In this document: one piece after another, positions 44,761 through 53,534 of the stretch
How positions within the stretch are numbered: position 1 is the first letter of the stretch
How the letters are laid out: each line of letters begins with the position of its first letter
DNA from: Phormidesmis sp963789215
GTDB lineage: Bacteria; Cyanobacteriota; Cyanobacteriia; Phormidesmidales; Phormidesmidaceae
DNA: 64,000 nucleotides
Assembly: GCA_963789215.1 (NCBI GenBank)
Contig: CAWBJY010000006.1
Coordinates: 1-64,000 of the forward strand
Reading direction: 5' to 3'
The notes under the pieces: generated by a model
Databases searched by the model: none
Seen by the model: the letters and a program-made list of their open reading frames with translations, nothing else
What the model was told of the DNA's origin: nothing
Position numbers and translations under genes: made by a program

Positions 44761-45384
44761 GTGGAAAAGTTTGAAGTTTGCGATCGCGATCTAACCCCAG
44801 AATTGTTAGCGCGCTATCTAAAATCATCCGCGATCGCCGTAGACACCGAAACTATGGGTCTAAATCCGCTGCGCGATCGCCTTTGCCTGATCCAAATTAG
44901 CGACCTAGCCGGATACGTCTGCGCGATTCGCATTGAACGCGGCCAAACCGCCTCACCGAATCTTAAGCAGCTCCTCGAAGCACCTCAAATCACCAAAATC
45001 TTTCACTTCGCCCGCTTCGACTTAGCGACTTTGCAGCACCATCTGAGCATTGTCACCGCTCCCGTTTTTTGCACCAAAATTGCCAGCAAAATTGCCCGCA
45101 CTTACAGCCCGCGCCACGGCCTGAAAGCCCTGGTCCAAGAGCTAGAAGGCATCGAGCTAGACAAAACCCAGCAAAGCTCAGATTGGGGCAACGTAGCCGC
45201 TCTTAGCGACGAGCAGCTGAGCTACGCCGCTAACGACGTTCGCTATCTACATGCCCTGCGAGAAAAGCTCACCGACATGCTAAAGCGAGAAGACCGCTGG
45301 GAACTCACACAGCAATGTTTTAGCTGTCTGCCTACCTTCATCGCGCTAGATCTCAACCAGTACAGCAGCATTTTCGAGCACTAG
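44761..45384 (+). CDS. RNase D-like 3'-5' exonuclease
   Basis: The 207-aa DEDD-family 3'-5' exonuclease domain has motif I DTETMGL, motif II in IFHFARFDLATL and motif III YAANDVRYL (DEDDy type). It lacks the HRDC domains of full RNase D, so the exact RNA or DNA substrate is open. GTG 44761 is the preferred start because AGGAGAG lies five bases upstream; an in-frame GTG at 44707 has no such site. Confidence 0.88.
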   Translation: MEKFEVCDRDLTPELLARYLKSSAIAVDTETMGLNPLRDRLCLIQISDLAGYVCAIRIERGQTASPNLKQLLEAPQITKIFHFARFDLATLQHHLSIVTAPVFCTKIASKIARTYSPRHGLKALVQELEGIELDKTQQSSDWGNVAALSDEQLSYAANDVRYLHALREKLTDMLKREDRWELTQQCFSCLPTFIALDLNQYSSIFEH

Positions 45385-45404
45385 CCGTCACCCGCTAGAA
45401 TTTT

Positions 45405-45474
45405 CATAACCTAGAATCTCACAACCTGAAATCTCACAGTCTGAAATTTCACAATCTGACATCTCACAACCTCG
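45405..45474. repeat. 15-bp degenerate tandem repeat
   Basis: Units such as CACAACCTGAAATCT occur at 45405, 45420, 45435 and 45450 with a partial fifth at 45465. They differ at one to four positions each. The array is non-coding, between the exonuclease and the substrate-binding protein, and too short for a CRISPR array (no spacers). Confidence 0.85.
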
Positions 45475-45533
45475 CCCTATTTGAGCAACTAAAATTTTCT
45501 AGCCCTCAACTTAAAGGCCGAATCCGATAGACA

Positions 45534-46634
45534 ATGCGCCGACTTAACCGTCATCTTTCTCAAAATCTCAGCGTTATTTTGAGCCTGATCAGCTTGCTAG
45601 TCGTCCTGAGCGTTACGGCCTGCTCCCATATAGCTGCCGCCGAGCAGCCCGCTGAGTTTCGGATTGGCTATCAGAGCGTCCCTAACGCCGAACTGCTCAC
45701 TAAAGGTCTGGGCCTAGTCGAAGCAAAATTTCCCGATGTCAGAGTTAAATGGATTCCCTATAGCTCGGGTCGCAACGTTCTGCTTGCGATGGTACAAGAC
45801 AAGATTGACGTGGGCCTATCAGGCTCAGTGCCCGCCGCCGCGGCGATCGCCCAAAAACTGCCCATACAGGTCTACTTTATTCACAACATCATTGGCGATA
45901 ACGAGGCGCTTGCCGTTACCAAAACCGCCAACGTTCAGTCCATTGACGACCTAGTTGGCAAAACCATTGGCGTCCCCTTTGGGTCAACCGCTCACTTTAG
46001 CCTGCTCTCGGCGCTACATAGAGCCGGCATTGAAGCTAGCAACGTAAAAATTCTCGATATGCAGCCCGCTGAAATTCTTTCAGCTTGGAAGCGTGGCACC
46101 CTAGACGGAAGCTTTACCTGGCAGCCTACGTTAGGTAAGCTAATCGCGGATAATGGCAGCGTCATTCTCACTGCTGGACAGCTTGCCAACGCAGGTATTG
46201 TCACCGCCGATTTAGGCATTGTTAGCCAGCGATTTGTCAGCGGCTATCCCGACTTTTTAGCTAGCTACGTGAGCCTCTTAGACGAAGCTGTTCAGCGCTA
46301 CAGAGGTAATGCTGGAGCCGCCGCTAGGGCGATCGCCCCCGAACTCAATCTCTCTCCTCAAGAAAGTTTGGCCGTCATGAACCAGCTGATCTGGCTCGAC
46401 GCCGGAGAACAGGCTTCTAAAGTCTATATGGGCACTCCCGGTGATCCTGGAGCCATCAGTCAGATCCTAGAATCTTCAGCCGAGTTTATGGTGGCCCAAA
46501 AGGCCATTCCCTTCGCGCCAGGATTAGCTACTTTCCAGGCCGGACTGTTCAACCAAGCCATTGAGCAAGCGCTCGAACAAGAAACCTGTAAGCAAGCAAT
46601 CCAATGGCCAGCCACTAGCGGCACCGCTCTCTAG
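45534..46634 (+). CDS. Orphan TauA/SsuA/NMT1-like substrate-binding lipoprotein
   Basis: The 366-aa periplasmic binding protein has a lipoprotein signal (SLLVVLSVTAC, Cys about residue 30). The mature domain FRIGYQSVPNAELLTKGLGL, with GSVPAAAAIAQKLPIQV and GKTIGVPFGSTAHFSLL, is typical of taurine/sulfonate/nitrate-type ABC systems. No permease or ATPase is nearby. The last 15-20 residues (from about 46575) are antisense to a decayed gene on the other strand, so the C-terminus may be a rearrangement product. The ligand is unknown. Confidence 0.85.
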   Translation: MRRLNRHLSQNLSVILSLISLLVVLSVTACSHIAAAEQPAEFRIGYQSVPNAELLTKGLGLVEAKFPDVRVKWIPYSSGRNVLLAMVQDKIDVGLSGSVPAAAAIAQKLPIQVYFIHNIIGDNEALAVTKTANVQSIDDLVGKTIGVPFGSTAHFSLLSALHRAGIEASNVKILDMQPAEILSAWKRGTLDGSFTWQPTLGKLIADNGSVILTAGQLANAGIVTADLGIVSQRFVSGYPDFLASYVSLLDEAVQRYRGNAGAAARAIAPELNLSPQESLAVMNQLIWLDAGEQASKVYMGTPGDPGAISQILESSAEFMVAQKAIPFAPGLATFQAGLFNQAIEQALEQETCKQAIQWPATSGTAL

Positions 46635-46880
46635 CCCAATGCACCAGGGTGTCCCGCCGTCGGCTACGATGCGATCGCTCAGCGCTATCATCTCGGCCCA
46701 AGTCTGCGGAATATCGTAGCCTTGGGCCTCAAACGCCGTGGGCCGATACCAGACTAGGCTTTTTACCGAAACCCGATACCACAGCCCATAGAGCGTTCTA
46801 TCAACGTGCCTAAATCTAGCCAGTCATCTGAATAAGACGCCCTGAGCGCCTGCGTTTCCATGACGTCCGTCACTTCAGTT
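46575..46880 (-). pseudogene. Fragment of a sugar ABC transporter substrate-binding protein
   Basis: Reading the minus strand gives METQALRASYSDDWLDLGT in one frame (about 46861-46805), then after a one-base shift near 46804 it continues LYGLWYRVSVKSLVWYRP, FEAQGYDIPQTWAEMIALSD and DGGTPWCIGLESGAASGW in another. This is an internal piece (about 95 residues) of a family-1 extracellular sugar-binding protein, as in alpha-glucoside or glucosylglycerol transporters. No start, signal peptide or other parts are present. It overlaps the 3' ends of the orphan binding-protein gene and of murQ. Confidence 0.8.
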
Positions 46881-47789
46881 ATGGAGTTTGCAAGCGATCG
46901 CCAACGCCGCCCGCAAGTTTCCATCTTGCGCCGCTAACGCCTCTGTCGCTGCCGGTTTTTCTAATCCGCCCAAATGCATGACTAGCGCCACCTTCACCTG
47001 CAAATCGCTCTTATCTAATAGCGCTCCTGCCGCCGCTCTATCCAAATCAGTCAAGTCTTGCAAAATCCGAATCGCCCGGTCGCGCAGCTTTGTATTGGTT
47101 ACGGCTACGTCTACCATCCGATTTCCATACACCTTGCCCAGCTTTACCATCACGCCCGTAGACAAAATGTTCAGCGCCAGCTTGGTGACCGTACCTGCCT
47201 TTAGCCGCGTAGATCCTGCCAATACCTCTGGCCCCACAATTAGCCGAATATCCACATCTGCTTCTACGGGCACCTGTTCAGCGGGAACGCAGGCTATAAA
47301 AACGGTATGCGCCCCGCACTGCCTTGCCGCCATCAGCGCGCCATGGACATAAGGCGTTGTACCCCCTGCTGTAATTCCAACTACAACATCGCGGTGCGTC
47401 ACCTTGTGGCTAATAATGGCATCTTGTCCGGCTTCCTCCTCATCTTCGAGCGCTTCCGAACTGCGCAGCAAAGCCGCCGCGCCGCCTGCCAAAATGCCCT
47501 GCACTAGCTCCGGCGAAGTGCAAAAGGTTGGCGGACACTCAGCCGCATCTAATACGCCCAACCGCCCGCTAGTGCCGGCTCCTATATAGAACAGTCGCCC
47601 GCCCTCGCGCAAAGAAGCCGCTGTTAGGTTAATCGCTTGAGCCAAAGAGGTTCTAGCCTGCGCGATCGCATCTACAGTTCGCTGATCTTCCTGGTTAAAG
47701 ACATCTACCATCTCCAGCGTAGACAGCTCGTCCAAATTCCGACTGTTCGGATTGTTTTGCTCTGTCAACAAATGTCCGCGATCTTTCAT
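46875..47789 (-). CDS. murQ: N-acetylmuramic acid 6-phosphate etherase
   Basis: The 304-aa SIS-domain enzyme splits MurNAc-6-phosphate into GlcNAc-6-phosphate and lactate in cell-wall recycling. LTEQNNPNSRNLDELSTLEMV is the family N-terminus; FYIGAGTSGRLGVLDAAECPPTF and ITAGGTTPYV bind the sugar phosphate. The length matches the family. Its last codons overlap the edge of a decayed sugar-binding-protein gene. Confidence 0.97.
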   Translation of the reverse strand: MKDRGHLLTEQNNPNSRNLDELSTLEMVDVFNQEDQRTVDAIAQARTSLAQAINLTAASLREGGRLFYIGAGTSGRLGVLDAAECPPTFCTSPELVQGILAGGAAALLRSSEALEDEEEAGQDAIISHKVTHRDVVVGITAGGTTPYVHGALMAARQCGAHTVFIACVPAEQVPVEADVDIRLIVGPEVLAGSTRLKAGTVTKLALNILSTGVMVKLGKVYGNRMVDVAVTNTKLRDRAIRILQDLTDLDRAAAGALLDKSDLQVKVALVMHLGGLEKPAATEALAAQDGNLRAALAIACKLHN

Positions 47790-47857
47790 AACGTCAGCTA
47801 GCTACTAAAACAACCTAAAAACTCAAAACAATCTAAACAACCTAAAGAAACCAACTA

Positions 47858-48250
47858 CTACAACAGATTCTCTAGCTGCCGTCGAATTCGATCCATCTCA
47901 TCATCCGAGGAATCTCCCCTCTGGCTAGCCGTCCGCGCAGCCTTCTCTTCCGCCGACCAGGTTGTCTCTTCCACCACCTTTTCAGGCGGAATTAAAAGCG
48001 TTTTGTCGGTTGTTCCAGCGGGTACAAACACCGCATCGTAGCCCGCCCCACCGCAAAACTCTTTAATCTCGTCCTCATCAAAAGCCTCTACTGCTGTCGG
48101 CGGAAAATCTTGCGCTTCTAGCAGTACCCCAAAGCGCAGCGCATCGTCCTCAGACTCAAACATTAGCACCCGCTCTTGATCGCCAATTTGAAGCGAATGA
48201 ATCCCCTCGTTCTCGGTGCGCGCGTTAAATAAAATGACGTAAATAGACAT
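47858..48250 (-). CDS. DUF3110 protein
   Basis: The 130-aa cyanobacterial/plastid-lineage protein starts MSIYVILFNARTENEGIHSL, typical of DUF3110. A small alpha/beta domain covers residues 1-85, and an acidic/basic helical tail (SDDEMDRIRRQLENLL) ends the protein. A strong ribosome site AGGAGG lies seven bases before the ATG at 48250, which rules out the longer in-frame start at 48415. Function unknown. It diverges from glyS. Confidence 0.85.
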   Translation of the reverse strand: MSIYVILFNARTENEGIHSLQIGDQERVLMFESEDDALRFGVLLEAQDFPPTAVEAFDEDEIKEFCGGAGYDAVFVPAGTTDKTLLIPPEKVVEETTWSAEEKAARTASQRGDSSDDEMDRIRRQLENLL

Positions 48251-48386
48251 CCGTAAACCTCCTACTCTATAAGCAGGGCGTACCGCTGTGCGCCCCAAAG
48301 CCCCACCCAAGATATCAAAGTCTACCAGCTCGCCCCCCCGACCTTCTGGCATAATAAGAAGGTTTTTCCTTCCCTTGGCGATCGCA

Positions 48387-50532
48387 ATGGCAACCTTCCT
48401 TTTAGAAGTCGGCACCGAAGAACTTCCGGCAAATTTTGTCAGCGAAGCGATCGCCCAATGGAAAACTAAAATCCCCGCCGACCTAGAAGCTGCCTTCCTC
48501 CAGCCTGAGCAGCATCGAATACTACGGCACGCCTCGCCGCTTGGCTCTTCTCATCAACGGCCTCCCCGAGCAGCAGCCTGACCGCGAAGAAGAGGCTAAA
48601 GGCCCCCCAGCCAAAGCTGCCTTTAAAGACGGCAAACCCACTAAAGCCGCCACCGGATTCGCCGCCTCGCGCGGTGTCAGCGTAGATGCCTTAGAAATTC
48701 GCGACACCGGCAAAGGCGAGTTTATCTTCGTCCAGCAAAAAATTCCCGGTCGCCCCACTGCCGACATTCTGCAAGAAAAAATTCTCGACTGGATCACCAG
48801 CCTCGAAGGCAACCGCTTTATGCGCTGGGGCGACGGCGATATGAGATTTCCGCGCCCTATTCGCTGGCTCGTTGCCCTACTAGACGACAAGCTGCTGCCC
48901 GTGACCCTCAAAAACGGCTCTGAAGAAGTTACGAGCGATCGCACCTCCTACGGTCACCGCGTTCTCCACCCCGCTCCCGTTTCCTTCAAAACTGCCACAG
49001 ACTACGTAGCCACCCTAAAACAAGCCTACGTCGCTGTTGATCCAGGCGATCGCAGGCAAACCATTCTCAAACAGGTTGAAGAAGTCGCCAGCTCCGTCCA
49101 AGGCAGCGCTATTGTCCGCGACGGCCTGCTCGCCGAAATCGTCGATCTAGTCGAATGGCCCACGACCATCATCGGCAAATTCGACGAGAAATTCCTCGAG
49201 CTTCCTAGCCAGGTCACCATCACCGAAATGGAAAGCCACCAGCGCTATTTCTCCGTTCGCCCCGCCCCCGATTCTGACGACCTGCTCCCCTATTTCATCA
49301 CCGTTTCCAACGGCGATCCGGCCAAATCCGAAGTCATTACCCGAGGCAACGAACGCGTCATCCGCGCCCGCCTCGCCGACGGCAAATTCTTCTATGACGC
49401 CGACCGCAAAAAGCCCCTAGAAGACTACGTTCCTCAGCTAGAAACCGTCACCTTTGAGGCCACGCTAGGCTCCGTTTTGGACAAAGTTAATCGCGTTAGC
49501 CGCATTACCGAACGCCTCAGCGAACAGCTCGATTTAAGCCCAGAGCAAACCCAGCAGGCCGTCCGCGCCGCCAAACTTTGCAAAGCCGATTTGGTGACCC
49601 AAATGGTCGGTGAATTTCCCGAGCTACAGGGCTACATCGGTCAAAAATACGCTGCTGTTAACGAATCTCAGGCCGTAGCTGATGCCATTTACGAGCACTA
49701 TCTCCCTAAAGGGGCAGGCGACGACCTACCGCAGTCCATTCTCGGCCAGGTCGTCGGCATTGCCGATCGCCTAGACACCCTCGTCAGCATTTTCAGCATC
49801 GGCAAGCTGCCCAAAGGCTCCTCCGACCCCTTTGCCCTACGCCGCGCCGCTAATGCCATCGTCAGCATCGTATGGGACGCCGGACTCGCGCTGAACTTGC
49901 GCACGCTGCTCACCCAAATCATTGGAGACTTGGCCGCTCAGCGCAGCGAGGTAGACGACAACTTACTTACTCAGCAGCTCACCGAATTCTTCTCTCAGCG
50001 AGTGCGCACTCTCTTGCAAGACGGCCAAGCTATAGACTACGACCTGGTAAACGCCGCGTTTGGAGAAGATGCCGACTACCAGGCGAGGGCGCTTACCGAC
50101 TTATTGGATGTGCGCGATCGGGCTACCTTCCTCCAAACCATCCGCAACGACGGTCGCCTAGCCAAAGTCTACGAAACCGTGAACCGCGCTGCCAAACTCG
50201 CCACCAAAGGCGACCTAAATACCGAAACCCTCGACCCTACCGGTCTTATAGACCCCAAACTCTTCGAGCAGCCTAGCGAAAAAGCCTTCTACGAAAGCCT
50301 GCAAAAGCTCCTGCCTCAAACCCAATCCGCCCAGGCCGAACGCGACTACAACAAACTCCTCACCGGCCTAGAACAAATTGCCCCTACCGTCGCCGACTTT
50401 TTTGACGGCCCCCACAGCGTTTTAGTTATGGCCGAAGATGAGCGCGTTCGAAAAAACCGCCTTAACCTGCTGGGCCTGCTGCGCAACCATGCCCGAGTGC
50501 TGGCAGACTTCGGCGAAATCGTTAAAAGCTAG
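48387..50532 (+). CDS. glyS: Glycyl-tRNA synthetase beta subunit, with a frameshift near the start
   Basis: The product should be about 714 aa. It is the beta chain of the alpha2beta2 glycyl-tRNA synthetase, which charges tRNA-Gly. The N-terminus MATFLLEVGTEELPANFV is in one frame (48387 to about 48505). The rest resumes as SIEYYGTPRRLALLINGL in another frame and continues to 50532, with TEMESHQRYFSV and SDPFALRRAANAIV as family signatures. One extra base lies between about 48495 and 48513. The gene is essential, so a sequence error is more likely than a null allele; ribosomal frameshifting is not indicated by any slippery site I can see. Confidence 0.93.
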
Positions 50533-50648
50533 CCTTGCAAATTTGCTCAGCCCTAACGAAAACGCTCCACACGCCCTACAAAAACTACGCCCAAAGTCGA
50601 AGGCGTAGTGTACAATCGCGGCTGGATAGTTCGCCCACCGATCCCTCA

Positions 50649-52019
50649 ATGAAGACAGCAAAGACAGCTCACGTTATCGGCCTTGGCCGGTCTGGAATTG
50701 CCGCCGCCCGCGTCCTTGCCCGACAGGGATTTAGCGTTACCCTCAGCGACAGAGGCCCCGCCAACCGTCACCGCGACGACGCCCAGGCTCTCAAAGCAGA
50801 AGGCATTACCGTTAAGCTCAACCACGCCTTTTCTCCCGATGACGAAGCCGAAACCGGCCTTAGCCTGCTCGTCGTCAGTCCCGGCGTTCCCTGGGATGCT
50901 CCCGAACTCATTGCTGCTCGCAACCAGGGCATCGAAACCATCGGCGAAATGGAACTCGCCTGGCGCAACCTCTCCCACCTCCCCTGGCTTGGCATTACCG
51001 GCACCAACGGCAAAACCACCACTACCGCCCTAGTCGCCGCTATTTTTAAAGCCGCCGGACTCAACGCCCCCGCCTGCGGCAACATTGGCTACGCCGCCTG
51101 CGAACTTGCCCTTACCGCCCCTCCGGACTGGGTAATCGCCGAACTCAGCAGCTACCAAATTGAAGCTGCCCAGTCGCTTGCCCCCACCATCGGCATCTGG
51201 ACTACCTTCACCCCCGACCACCTGAGCCGTCACAAAACCGTCGAAAATTACTACGACATCAAAGCCTCTCTCCTCAACCGAGCCAAAACGGCTATCCTCA
51301 ACGGCGACGACCCCACCCTTAAAAACAAAGCCGCGCACATTTTTTCAGACGGACAGTGGACTAGCCTTAACGGCAAAGATGCGATCGCCCCTCTCCAGCC
51401 CAGCACCTATATAGAAGACGGCTGGGTCATTTACGAAGGCGAAAAAGTTGTTGAATCTAAAGCTCTGCGCATGGTTGGTCAGCACAACCAACAGAATTTG
51501 CTCATGGCCGTTGCCGCCGCTAAGCTAGCCGGAATTGATACCAGTGCGATCGCTGAAGGCATTGCCACTTTCCCTGGCGTTTCCCATCGCTTAGAACATA
51601 TCTGCACCTGGCGCGGCGTAGACTTTATCAACGACAGCAAAGCTACCAACTACGATGCCGCTGAAGTTGGCCTGCGCTCTGTTGCTAGTCCTACTATCCT
51701 GATTGCAGGCGGCGCACCCAAAGACGGCGACGACACTGCCTGGGTCGAGCAAATTAAGGAAAAAGCCGCCGCCGTGCTGCTAGTTGGAGACGCCGCCGAG
51801 TCTTTTGCCAAGCGGCTCGAAGAAGCCCACTACCCAGCCTACGAAATTGTTGAAACTATCGACCGCGCCGTCGCTCGCAGCGCCGACATCGCCAAAGAGC
51901 AGTCTGTCAAAACTGTTCTACTCTCCCCCGCCTGCGCCAGCTTCGACCAATACGCCAACTTCGAAGTTCGCGGCGACGACTTCCGGCAAGTTTGCACTAA
52001 ATATCTGGGCGAATTGTAA
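50649..52019 (+). CDS. murD: UDP-N-acetylmuramoyl-L-alanine:D-glutamate ligase
   Basis: The 456-aa Mur ligase adds D-glutamate to UDP-MurNAc-L-Ala in peptidoglycan synthesis. VIGLGRSGIAAARVLA at the N-terminus, the ATP loop GITGTNGKTTTTAL, and later HRLEHICTWRGVDFINDSKATN and LLSPACASFDQYANFEVRGDDF are diagnostic. ATG 50649 matches the usual N-terminus (MKTAKTAHVIGLG); 38 extra in-frame codons upstream are unlikely. It follows glyS by 116 bp. Confidence 0.96.
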   Translation: MKTAKTAHVIGLGRSGIAAARVLARQGFSVTLSDRGPANRHRDDAQALKAEGITVKLNHAFSPDDEAETGLSLLVVSPGVPWDAPELIAARNQGIETIGEMELAWRNLSHLPWLGITGTNGKTTTTALVAAIFKAAGLNAPACGNIGYAACELALTAPPDWVIAELSSYQIEAAQSLAPTIGIWTTFTPDHLSRHKTVENYYDIKASLLNRAKTAILNGDDPTLKNKAAHIFSDGQWTSLNGKDAIAPLQPSTYIEDGWVIYEGEKVVESKALRMVGQHNQQNLLMAVAAAKLAGIDTSAIAEGIATFPGVSHRLEHICTWRGVDFINDSKATNYDAAEVGLRSVASPTILIAGGAPKDGDDTAWVEQIKEKAAAVLLVGDAAESFAKRLEEAHYPAYEIVETIDRAVARSADIAKEQSVKTVLLSPACASFDQYANFEVRGDDFRQVCTKYLGEL

Positions 52020-52113
52020 AGCTCTGCTGAGCGTCTATGAATCCATCGATACTTCGCACAAGGTCTGTACGATTGCGCTACCCTGGCCATATTTTTAGCC
52101 TTACTTTCGGATC

Positions 52114-52668
52114 CTACTGCTGAAGCTGCTGATAGGTTCGCAAAAACTGAACAACGGTCTTTAGCGCTCGATTCATGCCTGCTTGTGCCGTTGAAGAAAG
52201 CTTTTGTCCACATCCAAACTCTTCTGTCGGGATTCTAATCAGCCAGCTTTGAGGGCAACTGTCATAAAATTGCCGGGCCAGCAGCAGTAGCGTATCAGGG
52301 CTGCACTGACTGCCTGCAATATGAATCGTCTCCGAACGCAGATTTTTAATTGAGATAGGACAGACCTGCGTCGTCTGAGCGGTGTCATCTTCAGCGCAAG
52401 GCTCTACAAAAATGACGTAGTTAGCCTTTGCCAAGTCCAAAACTAAACTAGCCTCAAGCTGCTCAACGGCGATCGCCTCAACCGATCTTAGCCCCCAGCT
52501 CGAAACCGTCATGGCTACCAAAGGGCCGACAGCAGCATCGCCATATAGCCGATTACCACAGCCAACAATCAAAAACTGGTCTTGGCACACCTTGCAACTG
52601 GGCCGGTGAGAAATGGGCTGAGCGACTCTATGAGCAGACTCAGGCGTACGAATGGGACTATAAGTCAT
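52114..52668 (-). CDS. Hydrogenase maturation protease homologue with altered metal ligands
   Basis: The 184-aa protein resembles the M52 hydrogenase maturation protease family, which trims the large subunit of NiFe hydrogenases. The fold start LIVGCGNRLYGDAAVGPLVA fits GxGNxLxxDxxxG. By alignment with HybD, the nickel ligands Glu16, Asp62 and His93 appear as Ala, Glu (IFVEPC) and probably Gln. The C-terminal half is Cys- and Gln-rich. No hydrogenase genes are in the window. It may be an inactive or repurposed relative. Confidence 0.65.
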   Translation of the reverse strand: MTYSPIRTPESAHRVAQPISHRPSCKVCQDQFLIVGCGNRLYGDAAVGPLVAMTVSSWGLRSVEAIAVEQLEASLVLDLAKANYVIFVEPCAEDDTAQTTQVCPISIKNLRSETIHIAGSQCSPDTLLLLARQFYDSCPQSWLIRIPTEEFGCGQKLSSTAQAGMNRALKTVVQFLRTYQQLQQ

Positions 52669-53012
52669 GACAGATTCCTCCTACGATTGTTCTTTGATAA
52701 AGCATAGAGAGCAAAAGTGAGGAACCTATCAGGCTTCCATCTCCGCGCTACCCACCTGGCTGTTCTTAGATAAGAATATTGCGAAGCTTTAGTGAGCTAA
52801 CCGTAGAGTTTGCCTAGAATAATTTCCCTGTGCTTCCTATTTTGTAAGTCTTTCTAGCTGGCGATCGCAGCTTCGGAGAGACAATGGGGACAGTTGGGTA
52901 GCGTAAGCGGCACGCAATCAGTTTTAATATCGATTAGACTAATTGACAATTATTATCGATAGTGGTTTATGATTTAAGGTGTCCTTTCAAAACCGAAAAA
53001 GTTTTAAGCTCA
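52669..53012. other. 344-bp divergent spacer upstream of feoA
   Basis: It holds the promoters of the divergent protease homologue and the feo operon. A Fur-box-like palindrome is at 52945-52957 and a HIP1 octamer near 52861. No gene or RNA was recognised. Confidence 0.6.
52945..52957 (+). promoter_or_regulatory. Fur-box-like operator upstream of feoA
   Basis: GACAATTATTATC matches the Fur 6-1-6 core GATAATnATTATC at 11 of 12 arm positions. It lies 56 bp before the feoA ATG, a suitable place for iron repression of the feo genes. Binding is inferred. Confidence 0.6.
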
Positions 53013-53534
53013 ATGAAAAACAAAGGTCTTGTCGAGACCGCTGAGCACCGTATCTCTAAAGAGAAAGCAGTTTTTGCACTCTCTGTGGCTCAGCCGGGCG
53101 ATCGCCTCGAAATTGTCACGTTAGAGGGTCAAGACACGAGCGCTCGGCTGCTCGGGATGGGATTCATTCCAGGTACAGTTTTAAATGTTGTGAATAAGAA
53201 TGCTCAAGGCTCAGTCGTCGTGGCGCTAGGCCACCAAAGGCTCGCCCTAGGCATAGAAATAGCCCAGCAAATTCAGGTGCAGCGCGTAGAAGAGTGCGCC
53301 GCTGTGCGGCTACAAGATTTACCGGTTGGCAGCACCGCTGAGGTTGTCGGCTACAGCCCAACCGCTCGCCCCTATCGGCGAAAGCTGCTAGCAATGGGAC
53401 TTACCAAGACCACCCAGTTCACGGTAGTGCGGCGAGCACCCCTAGGCGACCCGATCGAAATTCGCGTTCGCGGCTTTAGCCTGAGTTTGCGCAAAAACGA
53501 GGCCGACGCGCTATTAGTACAGCCCCATGCCTAA
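53013..53534 (+). CDS. feoA: FeoA protein with two FeoA domains
   Basis: The 173-aa product has two SH3-like FeoA domains in tandem: LSVAQPGDRLEIVTLEG, RLLGMGFIPGTVLNVV and GHQRLALG (about 25-95), then LQDLPVGSTAEVVGYS, RRKLLAMGLTKTTQFTV and RGFSLSLRKNEA (about 103-168). FeoA helps FeoB import ferrous iron at the inner membrane. Usual FeoA is about 75-90 aa with one domain. ATG 53013 is preferred over the start at 52962 because it leaves the Fur site upstream. The stop overlaps feoB by eight bases. Confidence 0.93.
   Translation: MKNKGLVETAEHRISKEKAVFALSVAQPGDRLEIVTLEGQDTSARLLGMGFIPGTVLNVVNKNAQGSVVVALGHQRLALGIEIAQQIQVQRVEECAAVRLQDLPVGSTAEVVGYSPTARPYRRKLLAMGLTKTTQFTVVRRAPLGDPIEIRVRGFSLSLRKNEADALLVQPHA

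Noticed and set aside
45405..45474. Short repeats suggesting a mini CRISPR array
   Set aside because: 15-bp degenerate units without spacers.
48288..48386. Upstream extension of glyS from 48288
   Set aside because: The residues before MATFLLEVGTEEL are basic and unlike the family; they overlap the promoter side of the divergent DUF3110 gene.
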